A stretch of 64,000 bases of DNA, taken from contig NZ_JAMBOD010000009.1 in assembly GCF_023715445.1 (NCBI RefSeq), positions 62,001 through 126,000 of the forward strand. Direction: 5' to 3'. Within the stretch, counting starts at the first letter, position 1; each line of letters starts with the position of its first letter. This DNA is from Fictibacillus nanhaiensis (lineage in GTDB: Bacteria > Bacillota > Bacilli > Bacillales > Fictibacillaceae). This document shows, piece by piece, positions 1 to 8,379 of the stretch. The notes beneath the pieces are model-generated. The model made no database searches. It worked only from the letters and a program-made list of their open reading frames with translations, and was not told the origin of the DNA. The translations under genes and the position numbers were made by a program.

Positions 1-59
1 AAAAAAATTACATGTAGAAGACTAATATAGCGCAATACAATGAAAAAGGAGTGCAAAAG

Positions 60-494
60 ATGTACGAACTTAAAACTAAAGTGAATGATAACAGCGTCAT
101 CGAGTTTATTGAGAGTGTGGATAGCCCTAAGAAACGTGAAGATGCTTATAAACTATTAGATATTTTTACAGAAACTACTGATTTTGAGGCAAAGATGTGG
201 GGACCGAGCATCATTGGTTTCGGATCGTATCATTATAAATACAAAACGGGTCATGAAGGAGATGCTCCCATTGTCGGCTTTTCGCCGCGGAAAGCAAAGA
301 TTAGTCTTTACTTTGCACCAGGAGACCCAAATCGTGATGAATTGTTGAGTAAGTTTGGTAAACATACTACTGGAGCGGCTTGTGTATACATAAATAAAGT
401 AGCTGATATAGATGTCGAGATATTAAAAAAATTAATAAAGCAATCTGTAGCATTTTTACAAAAGACGTATCCACAAGAAAAGAATAATGTATGA
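60..494 (+). CDS. DUF1801 domain protein (YdhG-like)
   Basis: A 144-residue soluble protein that looks like the DUF1801 family: an N-terminal helical part (EFIESV, KREDAYKLLDIF), then MWGPSIIGFGSYHYKY and a C-terminal helix. The fold is known, but no reaction has been firmly assigned. I start it at the ATG at 60, because AAGGAG at 46-51 sits 8 nt upstream; a GTG at 51 overlaps that ribosome binding site and is less likely. The next small gene begins 12 nt after the stop, so the two are probably co-transcribed. No signal peptide or membrane segment is visible. Confidence 0.8.
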   Translation: MYELKTKVNDNSVIEFIESVDSPKKREDAYKLLDIFTETTDFEAKMWGPSIIGFGSYHYKYKTGHEGDAPIVGFSPRKAKISLYFAPGDPNRDELLSKFGKHTTGAACVYINKVADIDVEILKKLIKQSVAFLQKTYPQEKNNV

Positions 495-506
495 AGAGGA
501 GGGCAC

Positions 507-668
507 TTGAAGAAAAAGAAAACATTTAACTTTTCAAATAGCGGGTTAGCAATCGGTATTGCAATAGGGGTTGCGATCGGACTCGCTCTTGATAATATTG
601 CTATTGGAATCGGAATTGGTATTGTATTTAGTCTAGCGATATCAAGCAGTCAAAACAAAAAGAAATAG
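507..668 (+). CDS. Small hydrophobic Gly/Ile/Ala-rich membrane peptide (53 aa)
   Basis: Fifty-three codons from a TTG start preceded by GAGGAGG. A basic head (MKKKKTFNF) is followed by about 35 residues made almost only of Ile, Gly, Ala, Val and Leu, with GxxxG-like spacing (AIGIAIGVAIGLAL, IAIGIGIGIV), and a lysine-rich tail. This is what one or two tightly packed transmembrane helices look like. Its function is unknown. It follows the DUF1801 gene by 12 nt and ends just before a terminator, so it is the last gene of that short operon. Confidence 0.6.
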   Translation: MKKKKTFNFSNSGLAIGIAIGVAIGLALDNIAIGIGIGIVFSLAISSSQNKKK

Positions 669-674
669 CGAAGA

Positions 675-702
675 AGGAGCCCATCCGGACTCCTCCTTTT
701 TA
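675..702 (+). terminator. Intrinsic terminator
   Basis: AGGAG (675-679) pairs with CTCCT (690-694), followed by CCTTTTT. The stem is short. It lies between the converging 507-668 and 707-829 genes. Confidence 0.5.
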
Positions 703-706
703 ATTA

Positions 707-829
707 TTACCAGTGTTTTTTGCAGCCGCACTTTCTCTTCTTTTTCTTGCATCTCTTACACTTGAAGTGAATCCAGCTAGAAGAAGAGGAAGAAGACTCG
801 CATCTGTCGTGTTTTCTGAAACAACCCAT
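707..829 (-). CDS. Small cysteine- and lysine-rich protein (40 aa)
   Basis: A 40-codon gene starting with ATG at 829 on the minus strand, preceded at a good distance by GGGGTGA. The protein begins MGCFRKHDRCE, has a run of seven serines, then WIHFKCKRCKKKKRKCGCKKHW. Six cysteines in 40 residues and a very basic tail resemble small spore-coat or metal-binding peptides of Bacillaceae, but I cannot place it in a named family. It lies about 110 nt downstream of the nucleoside hydrolase gene on the same strand and may be read from that transcript; an inverted repeat (CAGCAC/GTGCTG, 855-876) lies between them. Confidence 0.55.
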   Translation of the reverse strand: MGCFRKHDRCESSSSSSSWIHFKCKRCKKKKRKCGCKKHW

Positions 830-937
830 AAAAAATCACCCCGCTATTATCACAGCACTTTTTTGCTTGTGCTGGATACTACATCATATGCAAGCAGAGG
901 ACAAGTTGTTCAGGCAAGTGAAGGGATTCTAAATAAA

Positions 938-1894
938 TCAACTGTTGCCTCTAGTCGTCATAATTTTTATAAAATCCTGGACAAAAGCGTCGTAATTAAA
1001 CCATATTGCAATATGATCAACAGCCACAGCCTGAGGTTCTGGAGGAACGAGGGGTCTGAAGTCTGCAGAGCTGAGTCCCTTTGTCTGATCCATATTCGTA
1101 GAAACTTGCGCTTTACGATCGATATAACGAACTTGATTGTGATGAACGAGAGCGAATAATGCTAGTACATCATGAAGTGGACTGCCTTCAATGCCAGGTA
1201 TTAACTTTTTATAGGCAGCGTTATAAAAATCAAAAATCGGTTTAATTAAAGGGGTGAACGCATTATAATTGGCAGCTGTGATCTGATTAATGGTTTCCGT
1301 TTTGATGAGCGCATAGTTCGTTACGTTTAATGGCAGAATGTAGACGTTTCGCGCTTTATTTAAAACAAGATTGGATGCGATCGAATCGCCATGAAAGTTT
1401 GCTTCAGCTAAAGGTGTTACATTTCCAGGAACCAGAAATGCACCGCCCATGATATAATAGGCAGAAATTTTACTCATCTGCTCATCCCCGCCAAGAATAA
1501 ATGCAGTTGCTAATGATGTGGACCTTCCAACATCGACGATACACAGGTTATTTTCATAGCGTTTAATAATTTTAAAGATCTCATCGAAATTAAGAATCTC
1601 CCGTTGAATCGTCTCTGGGGGTCTAATAGGTCCCAAACCTTCTTCACCATGGATCTCAGGATAGTAAACAGCTATTTCACCACTAAAGGGACTCCTCGCT
1701 CCGGCGATAATGGGAATGTCAGGTCGGTTCGCAAGATGAACAAGATAAGCGATATTTTGAGTTGCCTGCTGCTGAGGCACATTTCCGTAGCTTGAAACAA
1801 TACCCACTACATTTATATTTGGATTAAGCAGGGCGTACATGATCGCAAGTGAATCATCAATCCCGGGATCGCAAAACAATAATGTATTATACAT
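938..1894 (-). CDS. Inosine-uridine preferring nucleoside hydrolase family protein
   Basis: A 318-residue member of the nucleoside N-ribohydrolase family, which cuts the N-glycosidic bond of nucleosides in purine and pyrimidine salvage. The metal-site start is seen as FCDPGIDDS (residues 7-15) and the late HD ligand pair as GSPLHDVLAL. The family's usual first motif is DxDxxxDD; here the first Asp is Phe, while the Asp taken as general base and the DD pair remain. I chose the ATG at 1894, which follows GAGGGGAGG; an in-frame start 21 nt upstream lacks such a site. A 16-bp perfect palindrome lies 24 nt upstream of the start. Confidence 0.88.
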   Translation of the reverse strand: MYNTLLFCDPGIDDSLAIMYALLNPNINVVGIVSSYGNVPQQQATQNIAYLVHLANRPDIPIIAGARSPFSGEIAVYYPEIHGEEGLGPIRPPETIQREILNFDEIFKIIKRYENNLCIVDVGRSTSLATAFILGGDEQMSKISAYYIMGGAFLVPGNVTPLAEANFHGDSIASNLVLNKARNVYILPLNVTNYALIKTETINQITAANYNAFTPLIKPIFDFYNAAYKKLIPGIEGSPLHDVLALFALVHHNQVRYIDRKAQVSTNMDQTKGLSSADFRPLVPPEPQAVAVDHIAIWFNYDAFVQDFIKIMTTRGNS

Positions 1895-1917
1895 ATCTGT
1901 GCCTCCCCTCAACAATA

Positions 1918-1933
1918 ATCTTATGCATAAGAT
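1918..1933. promoter_or_regulatory. 16-bp perfect palindrome, possible operator
   Basis: ATCTTATGCATAAGAT reads identically on both strands. It lies 24 nt upstream of the nucleoside hydrolase start and about 130 nt upstream of the divergent pepT gene, so a dimeric regulator bound there could act on the former or on both. The regulator is not identified. Confidence 0.4.
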
Positions 1934-2062
1934 GTAAGTAAATTAACTGGAATAAATATGAACTTTATTTCAATCGTTTAATTTTGGTTAAAGAATCTAA
2001 GAATAGGTACCGTATAACCAAACATGCTATGATAAAACAAAATACGAGGAGTTGAGTGAAAA

Positions 2063-3295
2063 TTGAAACAAGAAATCATTGATAGATTTACTTCCTATGT
2101 AAAAGTTGATACCCAATCTGATGCGAGCAGTGAATCTACACCTTCGACGCCTGGACAGCTGACCCTTGCGAATATGTTAGTTGAAGAATTAAAACAGATC
2201 GGCATGGAAGAAGTAACGATTGATGATAACGGCTATGTGATGGCAAGTCTCCCATCTAATACGGAAAAAGATGTGCCGGTTATCGGATTTTTGGCTCACG
2301 TCGATACAGCGACTGATTTTACAGGAACGAACGTGAAGCCGCAGATCGTTGAAAACTATGATGGGGATACTATCATTTTGAACAAAGACCTACATATTGA
2401 ATTATCACCGAAAGATTTTCCTAGTTTAAAAGACTACAAAGGTCACACGCTGATCACAACTGACGGTACAACACTGCTTGGAGCAGACAACAAAGCCGGC
2501 ATTGCGGAAATCATGACAGCGATGAAGTATTTAATCGAACAGCCAGAAATCAAGCACGGCAAGATCAGAGTCGCATTCACACCGGATGAAGAGATCGGAA
2601 GAGGCCCTCATAAATTTGATGTGGCAGCGTTTGGCGCGAAGTTTGCCTACACGATGGACGGCGGACCTCTAGGTGAGCTGGAGTATGAAAGCTTTAATGC
2701 AGCTGATGCCAAGATTAGAATCCTGGGCAAGAACATTCATCCTGGGTCTGCAAAAGGAAAGATGATCAACTCCGCTAAAATCGCGATGGAACTCCAAAGT
2801 AAGCTGCCAGCAGACGAAGCCCCTGAATACACAGAAGGTTATGAAGGCTTTTATCATCTGATCGGGTTGAAGGGTGATGTAGAGCAAACAGACATGCGTT
2901 ACATCATCAGAGATCATGACAAAAACATTTTTGCGAAGAGAAAATCTACGATGCAAGCTATTATCGATGAACTAAGAGAAAAGTATGGTAAAGATAATAT
3001 TCTGCTGGAGATGGAAGATACGTATTACAACATGAAAGAGAAGATCGAACCTGTTAAAGAAATCGTAGATCTCGCTTACAAAGCCATGAAAAAACTGGAG
3101 ATTGAGCCGATCATTAAGCCGATCCGAGGCGGAACAGATGGTTCTCAGCTTTCGTACATGGGACTGCCGACACCGAACATCTTTACAGGCGGGGAAAACT
3201 ATCATGGCCGCCACGAATATATCTCAGTCGATAACATGATCAAAGCTACCCAAGTCATCATTGAGCTTGTTCAGTTGTTTGAGCAGGAATCATAG
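2063..3295 (+). CDS. pepT: Peptidase T (aminotripeptidase)
   Basis: A 410-residue M20B metallopeptidase that removes the N-terminal residue of tripeptides in the cytoplasm. Family landmarks are all present: [12 protein letters not shown] with the first zinc His/Asp (about residues 78-90), [20 protein letters not shown] with the bridging Asp (about 133-152), DEEIGRG with the catalytic Glu, and [20 protein letters not shown] near the C-terminus. Length matches the family. The start is TTG at 2063, 11 nt after GAGGAG. It forms a single-gene unit closed by a strong terminator. Confidence 0.95.
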   Translation: MKQEIIDRFTSYVKVDTQSDASSESTPSTPGQLTLANMLVEELKQIGMEEVTIDDNGYVMASLPSNTEKDVPVIGFLAHVDTATDFTGTNVKPQIVENYDGDTIILNKDLHIELSPKDFPSLKDYKGHTLITTDGTTLLGADNKAGIAEIMTAMKYLIEQPEIKHGKIRVAFTPDEEIGRGPHKFDVAAFGAKFAYTMDGGPLGELEYESFNAADAKIRILGKNIHPGSAKGKMINSAKIAMELQSKLPADEAPEYTEGYEGFYHLIGLKGDVEQTDMRYIIRDHDKNIFAKRKSTMQAIIDELREKYGKDNILLEMEDTYYNMKEKIEPVKEIVDLAYKAMKKLEIEPIIKPIRGGTDGSQLSYMGLPTPNIFTGGENYHGRHEYISVDNMIKATQVIIELVQLFEQES

Positions 3296-3302
3296 AAGTC
3301 AG

Positions 3303-3336
3303 AAGCTAACCAATTTATCCAGTGGTTAGCTTTTAT
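3303..3336 (+). terminator. Intrinsic terminator after pepT
   Basis: A 10-bp perfect stem, AAGCTAACCA with TGGTTAGCTT, followed by TTATT. Confidence 0.85.
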
Positions 3337-3339
3337 TAA

Positions 3340-3525
3340 ATGGTAATGGAGTTATGGGTATGCCCATTTTACTTGTTCCTGACAGCTTCATCCATCGTTC
3401 TGATAAAGTTCTTTTTTGAGCGAGAAAAGTACAAGGAGAGATTTCCAAAGCTCTTTTATTTTCTTTTTGTTGAACTAGCAGTATTTACATTCTTGGTTTA
3501 TTTTCTCAGCAAACGATTTAGTTAA
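3340..3525 (+). CDS. Putative small two-helix membrane protein (61 aa)
   Basis: Sixty-one codons with two hydrophobic stretches (WVCPFYLFLTASSIVLIKFFF and LFYFLFVELAVFTFLVYFL) separated by a charged loop EREKYKERFPK. The pattern suggests a small integral membrane protein. The ATG at 3340 has no good ribosome binding site and lies only a few bases after the pepT terminator, so expression is uncertain. I do not recognise a family. Confidence 0.4.
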   Translation: MVMELWVCPFYLFLTASSIVLIKFFFEREKYKERFPKLFYFLFVELAVFTFLVYFLSKRFS

Positions 3526-3654
3526 TGGATGCAATTTCAAAATCAAACGAATATTCAAAAAATAACTGTCATTAAAACGGCAAACTATTTATAATATAAG
3601 TACATAAATAAACTATTCAGTCGGTTTTAACGATTACAAATTAGGAGGATCTTT

Positions 3655-4923
3655 ATGGAGTCTTATTTCTTTGAACGAAATCGAAGCAGATTAAAAGAAT
3701 GGCTGCCTGATGAATCATTAACGATTCTTTTTGCAGGGAAAGCACCTCAAAAGTCAGCGGATGAGCATTATCCGTTCGTACCGAATCGTAACTTTTATTA
3801 CTTAACAGGTATTAACGAGCCTAATGTGATTTTGGTGATGAAGAAGAATGGCCAAACATTTGAGGAAACACTTTTTATTGAAAAAGCGGACCCGGTAATG
3901 GAAAAATGGGTGGGCAAAACCGTTTCTAAGGAAGAAGCAGAGAACATATCCGGAATTAAAGACATTAAGCATGTGGATAGCTTTGAGTCGTTTGTCGCAG
4001 GAAACTTCTTCACGAATCAAGCGAAACAGGTGTGTTTAGATTTAGAGCGTCGAGGCTGGTCAGGAGCACCAACAAGCACTTCTCTTTTTGCTAAACACAT
4101 CAGAGAGCATTACCCGCATGTTGCTATCCACAACATCTATCCTGAGATTTGTGAACTTCGTGTTTATAAAACATCAGAAGAAATCCAGAAGATTAAAGAA
4201 GCGATCGCAATCACCAAAGAGGGAATCTACAATATCCTGAAGAACGCTAAAGCGGGAATGATGGAATATCAACTCGAAGCGCATTTTGATTTCACATTAA
4301 AATCAAATGGCATCCGCAATTATGCGTTTAATACGATTACGGCGAGCGGTAAAAACGCAACGGTGCTGCACTATGAGCACAATAATGCGCAAACCAATGA
4401 TGGCGATCTCGTTCTGCTGGATCTTGGAGCACAAAAGGATTATTACAACGCTGACATCAGCTATACGTTCCCGGTAAACGGCAAATTTTCAGATCGTCAG
4501 AAAGAGCTGTATAACATCGTCTTAAAGGCTTTGAAAGAAACCACAGCTCTAATTAAGCCAGGTCTTCCTTATGAGGAACTTGATAAGCATGCAAAAAAGG
4601 TTTTATCAGAAGAATGCAGAAAGATCGGCTTGATTCAAGAAGACTCCGAGATCTCCAAATACTATTATCATAGTGTTGGACACTTCCTTGGCTTGGATAC
4701 GCACGATGTCGGTTCCTATAAAGACCGTGTCCTAGAGCCAGGAATGGTCATTACGATCGAGCCTGGATTGTACATTGAAGAAGAGTCAATCGGAATTCGC
4801 ATCGAGGATGACATTTTAGTAACGGAAGATGGATACGAGAATCTTTCAAAAGATATCATGCGTGAACCAGAAGTGATTGAAGAGTTTATGGCGACTCAAG
4901 GCCAGCTTTCTTCTCAAAGATAA
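3655..4923 (+). CDS. Xaa-Pro aminopeptidase P family protein (M24B)
   Basis: A 422-residue M24B metallopeptidase that removes N-terminal residues preceding proline. The N-terminal AMP_N domain is seen in FYYLTGINEPN (about 44-54). The pita-bread catalytic domain carries the five metal ligands: Asp in LLDLGAQKDYYNADISYTFPV (two Asp), His in HSVGHFLGLDTHDVG, Glu in TIEPGLYI and Glu in IRIEDDILV. TTAGGAGGA lies 7 nt before the ATG. It stands alone between its own upstream region and a terminator. Confidence 0.93.
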   Translation: MESYFFERNRSRLKEWLPDESLTILFAGKAPQKSADEHYPFVPNRNFYYLTGINEPNVILVMKKNGQTFEETLFIEKADPVMEKWVGKTVSKEEAENISGIKDIKHVDSFESFVAGNFFTNQAKQVCLDLERRGWSGAPTSTSLFAKHIREHYPHVAIHNIYPEICELRVYKTSEEIQKIKEAIAITKEGIYNILKNAKAGMMEYQLEAHFDFTLKSNGIRNYAFNTITASGKNATVLHYEHNNAQTNDGDLVLLDLGAQKDYYNADISYTFPVNGKFSDRQKELYNIVLKALKETTALIKPGLPYEELDKHAKKVLSEECRKIGLIQEDSEISKYYYHSVGHFLGLDTHDVGSYKDRVLEPGMVITIEPGLYIEEESIGIRIEDDILVTEDGYENLSKDIMREPEVIEEFMATQGQLSSQR

Positions 4924-4931
4924 TTTTATTC

Positions 4932-4965
4932 AACACCTTCTATTAAGTTTAGGAGGTGTTTTTTT
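4932..4965 (+). terminator. Intrinsic terminator after the Xaa-Pro aminopeptidase gene
   Basis: AACACCT pairs with AGGTGTT, followed by a T-run to 4965. Confidence 0.8.
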
Positions 4966-5127
4966 CACTTTCGCAACAATAAAAATAAAAGTTGAAGCTG
5001 CTGTCCTGCTGGCAAATTTGCTGGATCAAGGTATGCTAAAGACAGATGGTAACTTGTGTCGGGACTTTTAATTAGGAAGTAAACATAAGAAAGAGGGCAA
5101 CTTGATGTGTTAGCTAGCTCTTTTTCG

Positions 5128-5272
5128 TTTTACGGTACGTGTTCTTTAATTTATTACACGTTCGCTCAAAACCATCGAGGTTTCGCTCAGGATCGTTGAG
5201 TTTCGCTCAAAATCGGTCCCGTTTCGCTCAAGATAACCGAGTTTCGCTCAAACACCCTACCGTTTCGCTCAA
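5128..5272 (-). repeat. Family I phased repeat array, copy A
   Basis: Read on the minus strand: six GAGCGAA units whose plus-strand TTCGCTC cores begin at 5161, 5182, 5202, 5223, 5243 and 5264, i.e. spaced 21, 20, 21, 20 and 21 nt. The sequence between cores is not conserved. The array ends at 5128-5160 in a 33-nt module starting CGTGTAATAAATTAAAG and ending AACACGTACCGTAAAA, in which ACGTGT can pair with ACACGT. The same module closes the arrays at 21160, 39041 and 61160. The 20-nt steps break any reading frame. It begins about 30 nt past the stop of the minus-strand gene at 5301. The rest of 4966-5127 shows only a weak hairpin near 5090-5126. Confidence 0.85.
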
Positions 5273-5300
5273 TAGGCTATAGACTTATTGGAAAAAGTCA

Positions 5301-5852
5301 TTAAAATCTTTTAAAAATACGGGTGAGCCACTTATTTAACGGATCAGACATAGATTTATTGTTTAAAGTATGTAATTTCTGACCAGAAATATACCTTTTT
5401 ATATTGTTCCACAGAACATCACCTTGTTTGTCATTGAATTTACTTCCACTAGGAAGCCCACCGATTGAAACACAATCTCCGGCACCAAAAAGAAAAGGAA
5501 ACTCCTTATTTTGCAGGGTGTCTTCCACAAGCATCGTCCCATCTTCAGCAACCGGAACCAGTGCCTGCTTAAATAGGGAGAACTTCATATCAAAATCAAA
5601 TGAGATCACATCAAAACGGTAGATCTCGCCTGAAAAGCTCAGCAGCATTTTTTGCAGTGGGTCAAACGAAATAATAGTATCTTCTATAAAAGAAAAAGAT
5701 GCCTTTTCAATTAAGGATTCAAAATCTATCGGGACATCATCTTTAGAAGATGAGATAAAGGTAACTTCGTAATCTTTGGATTTCTCGTTTAATAGACGGC
5801 GAAGAATGGATAAGTGGGCATAACCACTGCCAATTAATAAGATTTTAGTCAA
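5301..5852 (-). CDS. Internally shortened NAD(P)/FAD-dependent oxidoreductase
   Basis: A 183-residue protein from a TTG start preceded by AGGAG. It begins with a Rossmann nucleotide-binding motif (ILLIGSGYAHLSILRRLL) and ends with the second flavin-binding motif seen in NDH-2-like enzymes (VEDTLQNKEFPFLFGAGDCVSIGG, then a short tail). Full-length relatives are about 350-400 residues, so roughly half of the middle, including most of the NAD-binding domain, is missing, while the frame stays open. It is either a decayed gene that lost in-frame segments or an unusual mini-protein. An active enzyme looks unlikely. A family I repeat array follows directly downstream. Confidence 0.6.
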   Translation of the reverse strand: MTKILLIGSGYAHLSILRRLLNEKSKDYEVTFISSSKDDVPIDFESLIEKASFSFIEDTIISFDPLQKMLLSFSGEIYRFDVISFDFDMKFSLFKQALVPVAEDGTMLVEDTLQNKEFPFLFGAGDCVSIGGLPSGSKFNDKQGDVLWNNIKRYISGQKLHTLNNKSMSDPLNKWLTRIFKRF

Positions 5853-6044
5853 TTAGCACACTCCTGTTATTGTTTTTTCATATTAACATCATATAGACTT
5901 TTCTCTTTAATCGCGAATGGTTGGTCTTTTAGATGTTTAAAGGATTTGTGAAAGAAAAAATGTAATAATTAATTTGGGATTAATGTTAGTTTTTGGATTA
6001 GAAGTAGGGCGAAACATGTTATGTGTTGCCCATTATTAATCATT

Positions 6045-6074
6045 AACCAAGGAGAAAGTCTTCTTGGTTTTTTT
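6045..6074 (+). terminator. Orphan terminator hairpin
   Basis: AACCAAG pairs with CTTGGTT, followed by TTTTTT. No plus-strand gene is visible directly upstream, so it may end a lost gene or an untranslated RNA. Confidence 0.55.
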
Positions 6075-6113
6075 AATTAGGCTCTATTAAAGTTCAATGT
6101 TGATATAAGCGTA

Positions 6114-6150
6114 AAAATAGAACTTCCGATTTAATGGAAGTTCTATTTTT
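6114..6150. terminator. Bidirectional terminator
   Basis: AAAATAGAACTTCC pairs with GGAAGTTCTATTTT; T-runs on both sides. It most likely ends the minus-strand acetyltransferase gene at 6187. Confidence 0.75.
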
Positions 6151-6186
6151 AACTATTTGCTTATTAAAAAAGCATAAAAAATACAT

Positions 6187-6726
6187 CTAAAACTTTAATA
6201 TGGAGTACACCTTTAAGTCCTTATGTTCCCCTTTAACATACATTACCTTTCTACTTATACCTTCGAAAGACATACCTAACTTTTTCATAACACGCTCTGA
6301 ACCCTTGTTTTCTAAAAAGCATCTCGCCTGAATACGAACTAAGTTCATACTTATGAAACCAAAAGAGGTGATTGCCCTTGCTGCTTCGGTAATTAACCCT
6401 TTGCCCCAGTATTCTTTAGATAGAACATATCCAATTTCAGCACTATTGTGTTCTGGCTGCCACCAAACAAAGTGAACGGTTCCAATAAATTTACCATTTT
6501 CTTTAAGCTCAATCCCCCATAGAGCATCATATTGAGGTAAAAACGTATTAATAAATTCAATTGTATCTGATAATGAAGAATGAGTATCCCAAGTTACATA
6601 TCTCGTTACTTCTTCATTCGAAGCATATAAATACATATCTTCTGCATCATCTAATGTGATTTTTCTAAGGATGAGACGTTCCGTTTCTATTTTAGGTACA
6701 TCAGCAAACTTTTCTAAAATATTCAT
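6187..6726 (-). CDS. GNAT family N-acetyltransferase (RimJ/RimL type)
   Basis: A 179-residue acetyl-CoA dependent acetyltransferase of the RimJ/RimL type. Seen: TERLILRKITLDDAEDMY at the N-terminus, the core strand EIGYVLSKEYWGKGLITEA containing the acetyl-CoA pyrophosphate loop, and RCFLENKGSERVMKKLGMSFEG near the C-terminus, typical of this subgroup. The substrate cannot be told; relatives modify ribosomal proteins or small amines. GGTGGA precedes the ATG. It is a single-gene unit. Confidence 0.88.
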   Translation of the reverse strand: MNILEKFADVPKIETERLILRKITLDDAEDMYLYASNEEVTRYVTWDTHSSLSDTIEFINTFLPQYDALWGIELKENGKFIGTVHFVWWQPEHNSAEIGYVLSKEYWGKGLITEAARAITSFGFISMNLVRIQARCFLENKGSERVMKKLGMSFEGISRKVMYVKGEHKDLKVYSILKF

Positions 6727-6982
6727 AAATCCACCACTTTACAAAATATTATCGACTGATAATAATCTTATCATTTTTAAAAAATTATGTATTCAATTAA
6801 CCTGCGAGTTAGTTGAACAAGAAACAAATGTATCATATGTTTCATGTTTTTGTATTTTGTATTAGATTTCCTTTAATAATCAAGTCTTTCATAGTGACTT
6901 CATTTCTCTGGTGCTGGAAAAAAAGGGGTTACGATAAACACGTGTGGGTTAACAAGCTTGGATAGAAAGTAAAAATAGAAGG

Positions 6983-7018
6983 AACCTGTCAAAGAAAGAT
7001 ATTGACAGGTTTTCTTTC
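6983..7018 (+). terminator. Hairpin between bioA and the acetyltransferase gene
   Basis: AACCTGTCA pairs with TGACAGGTT, followed by TTCTTTC on the plus strand. It lies just past the end of bioA and may also end that minus-strand operon. The rest of 6727-6982 shows nothing. Confidence 0.6.
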
Positions 7019-7020
7019 AA

Positions 7021-8379
7021 TTATATAACTTTTACAAATGCCTCAGTCGTTTCATGAATCGCTTGTTTCATAATGGAGATCATCTTGCGCAGTTCGTCTT
7101 TCGAACTGGCAAGCGGCGGCATGAACACCACAACATCACCAAGAGGACGTGTCAGCATGCCGAGCTCACGCATGCGTAAAGTAGATTTATAGCCAATACG
7201 CTCTTTCCACGGAAATGGCTCATCCGTTTCTTTATCCAGCACGAGTTCGATCCCGCACATTAAGCCTAGTTGACGTATATCTCCAACGTGCTCCAGCTTC
7301 TTTAACTTTTGCAGTTCAAAAGAGACATAGGCCATTTTTTCTTGCACCTGTTCGATGATATTTTCTCTCTCATAGATTTCCAGATTTGCAAGTGCGGCTG
7401 CGCATCCCAATTGATTACCAGTGTATGAATGTCCATGAAAGAATGTTTTGAATTCCTCATATTCTCCATAAAAAGCTTCATAGATTTCTTCTGTTGTCAT
7501 CGTCGCTGCGATTGGAAGGTATCCCCCTGTAATGCCTTTTGCAATGGTCATCAAATCAGGCTCAACTTCCTCATGTTCAACGGCAAACATCTTTCCGGTA
7601 CGTCCAAATCCTGTTGCGACCTCGTCCACTATGAGAAGGATGTTAAACGCGCGGCAAAGCTTCTCCACCCCTTTTAAATAACCAGAAGGCATAATGTTCA
7701 TACCGCCTGCGCCTTGAATAAGAGCTTCCACCGTAATACCCGCGATCTCCCTGTGATGCTCTTCAAAGATGTTTCGCAATTGAGCTAATGCTGCATCCCG
7801 GATTTGATCAGGTGTTTCTTCTTTGTTCCGATAGACGAGAGGAAATGGTGCTTTGATCGATTCAAACATAAGAGAGCCATAGACACGGTGATAAATATCC
7901 ACCGCACCGACACTGATCGCGCCGACTGTATCACCATGATAGCCGTTTGATAGGGTAACGAACTTTCTTTTATCTTTATAGCCTTTGTTCTGCCAATATT
8001 GATAGGCCATCTTAATCGCGATCTCAACCGATTCTGCTCCGCTGTCCGAGTAGAAAGTACGCTTTAAGTTTTTTGGAGTAATTTCTGCGAGCTTTTTAGC
8101 AAGATTAATAGCAGGGATATTGGATGCGCCTAAAAGTGTAGAGTGGGCAATAGAATCCAGCTGCTTCTTAATAGCTTCATCCATTTCTTTTTTGCGGTGT
8201 CCGTGAACGTTTAGCCAAAGAGAAGAGTATCCGTCTAAGTATTCTTTTCCGTAAATATCTTTTAACTTAATTCCTTCACCGCTTTCAATGATAAGTGGAT
8301 CACGTTCGTAGTCTGTCATCTGGGTAAACGGAAGCCATAAATAATTTTTGCTGTCTTCCAAAAGGGTTTGCTGATTCAT
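7021..8379 (-). CDS. bioA: Adenosylmethionine/lysine-8-amino-7-oxononanoate aminotransferase
   Basis: A 452-residue class III PLP aminotransferase that makes 7,8-diaminopelargonic acid, the third step from pimeloyl precursor to biotin. Seen: the N-terminal [22 protein letters not shown], the PLP-phosphate region [31 protein letters not shown], the cofactor Asp in [15 protein letters not shown] and the Schiff-base Lys in [15 protein letters not shown]. Bacillus relatives (BioK) use lysine instead of S-adenosylmethionine as amino donor; I cannot decide from sequence which applies. Its ATG overlaps the bioD stop by 4 nt, so the two are translationally coupled. Confidence 0.94.
   Translation of the reverse strand: MNQQTLLEDSKNYLWLPFTQMTDYERDPLIIESGEGIKLKDIYGKEYLDGYSSLWLNVHGHRKKEMDEAIKKQLDSIAHSTLLGASNIPAINLAKKLAEITPKNLKRTFYSDSGAESVEIAIKMAYQYWQNKGYKDKRKFVTLSNGYHGDTVGAISVGAVDIYHRVYGSLMFESIKAPFPLVYRNKEETPDQIRDAALAQLRNIFEEHHREIAGITVEALIQGAGGMNIMPSGYLKGVEKLCRAFNILLIVDEVATGFGRTGKMFAVEHEEVEPDLMTIAKGITGGYLPIAATMTTEEIYEAFYGEYEEFKTFFHGHSYTGNQLGCAAALANLEIYERENIIEQVQEKMAYVSFELQKLKKLEHVGDIRQLGLMCGIELVLDKETDEPFPWKERIGYKSTLRMRELGMLTRPLGDVVVFMPPLASSKDELRKMISIMKQAIHETTEAFVKVI

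Larger units (their letters stand above)
5853..6186. other. Intergenic region with two hairpins, no gene seen
   Basis: About 330 nt without a credible gene. It holds the TTG-start ribosome binding site of the oxidoreductase at its left end and two terminator-like hairpins at its right. No recognisable promoter pair or protein remnant was found. Confidence 0.5.

Noticed and set aside
713-1159. 148-codon plus-strand frame
   Set aside because: It runs antisense through the small Cys-rich gene and the nucleoside hydrolase, both of which have good starts and family motifs.
5128-5272. CRISPR array
   Set aside because: Units of 8-11 conserved bases every 20-21 nt are too short and too degenerate, and no cas gene is in the window. 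The same holds for the arrays at 12935, 16121, 21160, 23387, 39041 and 61160.
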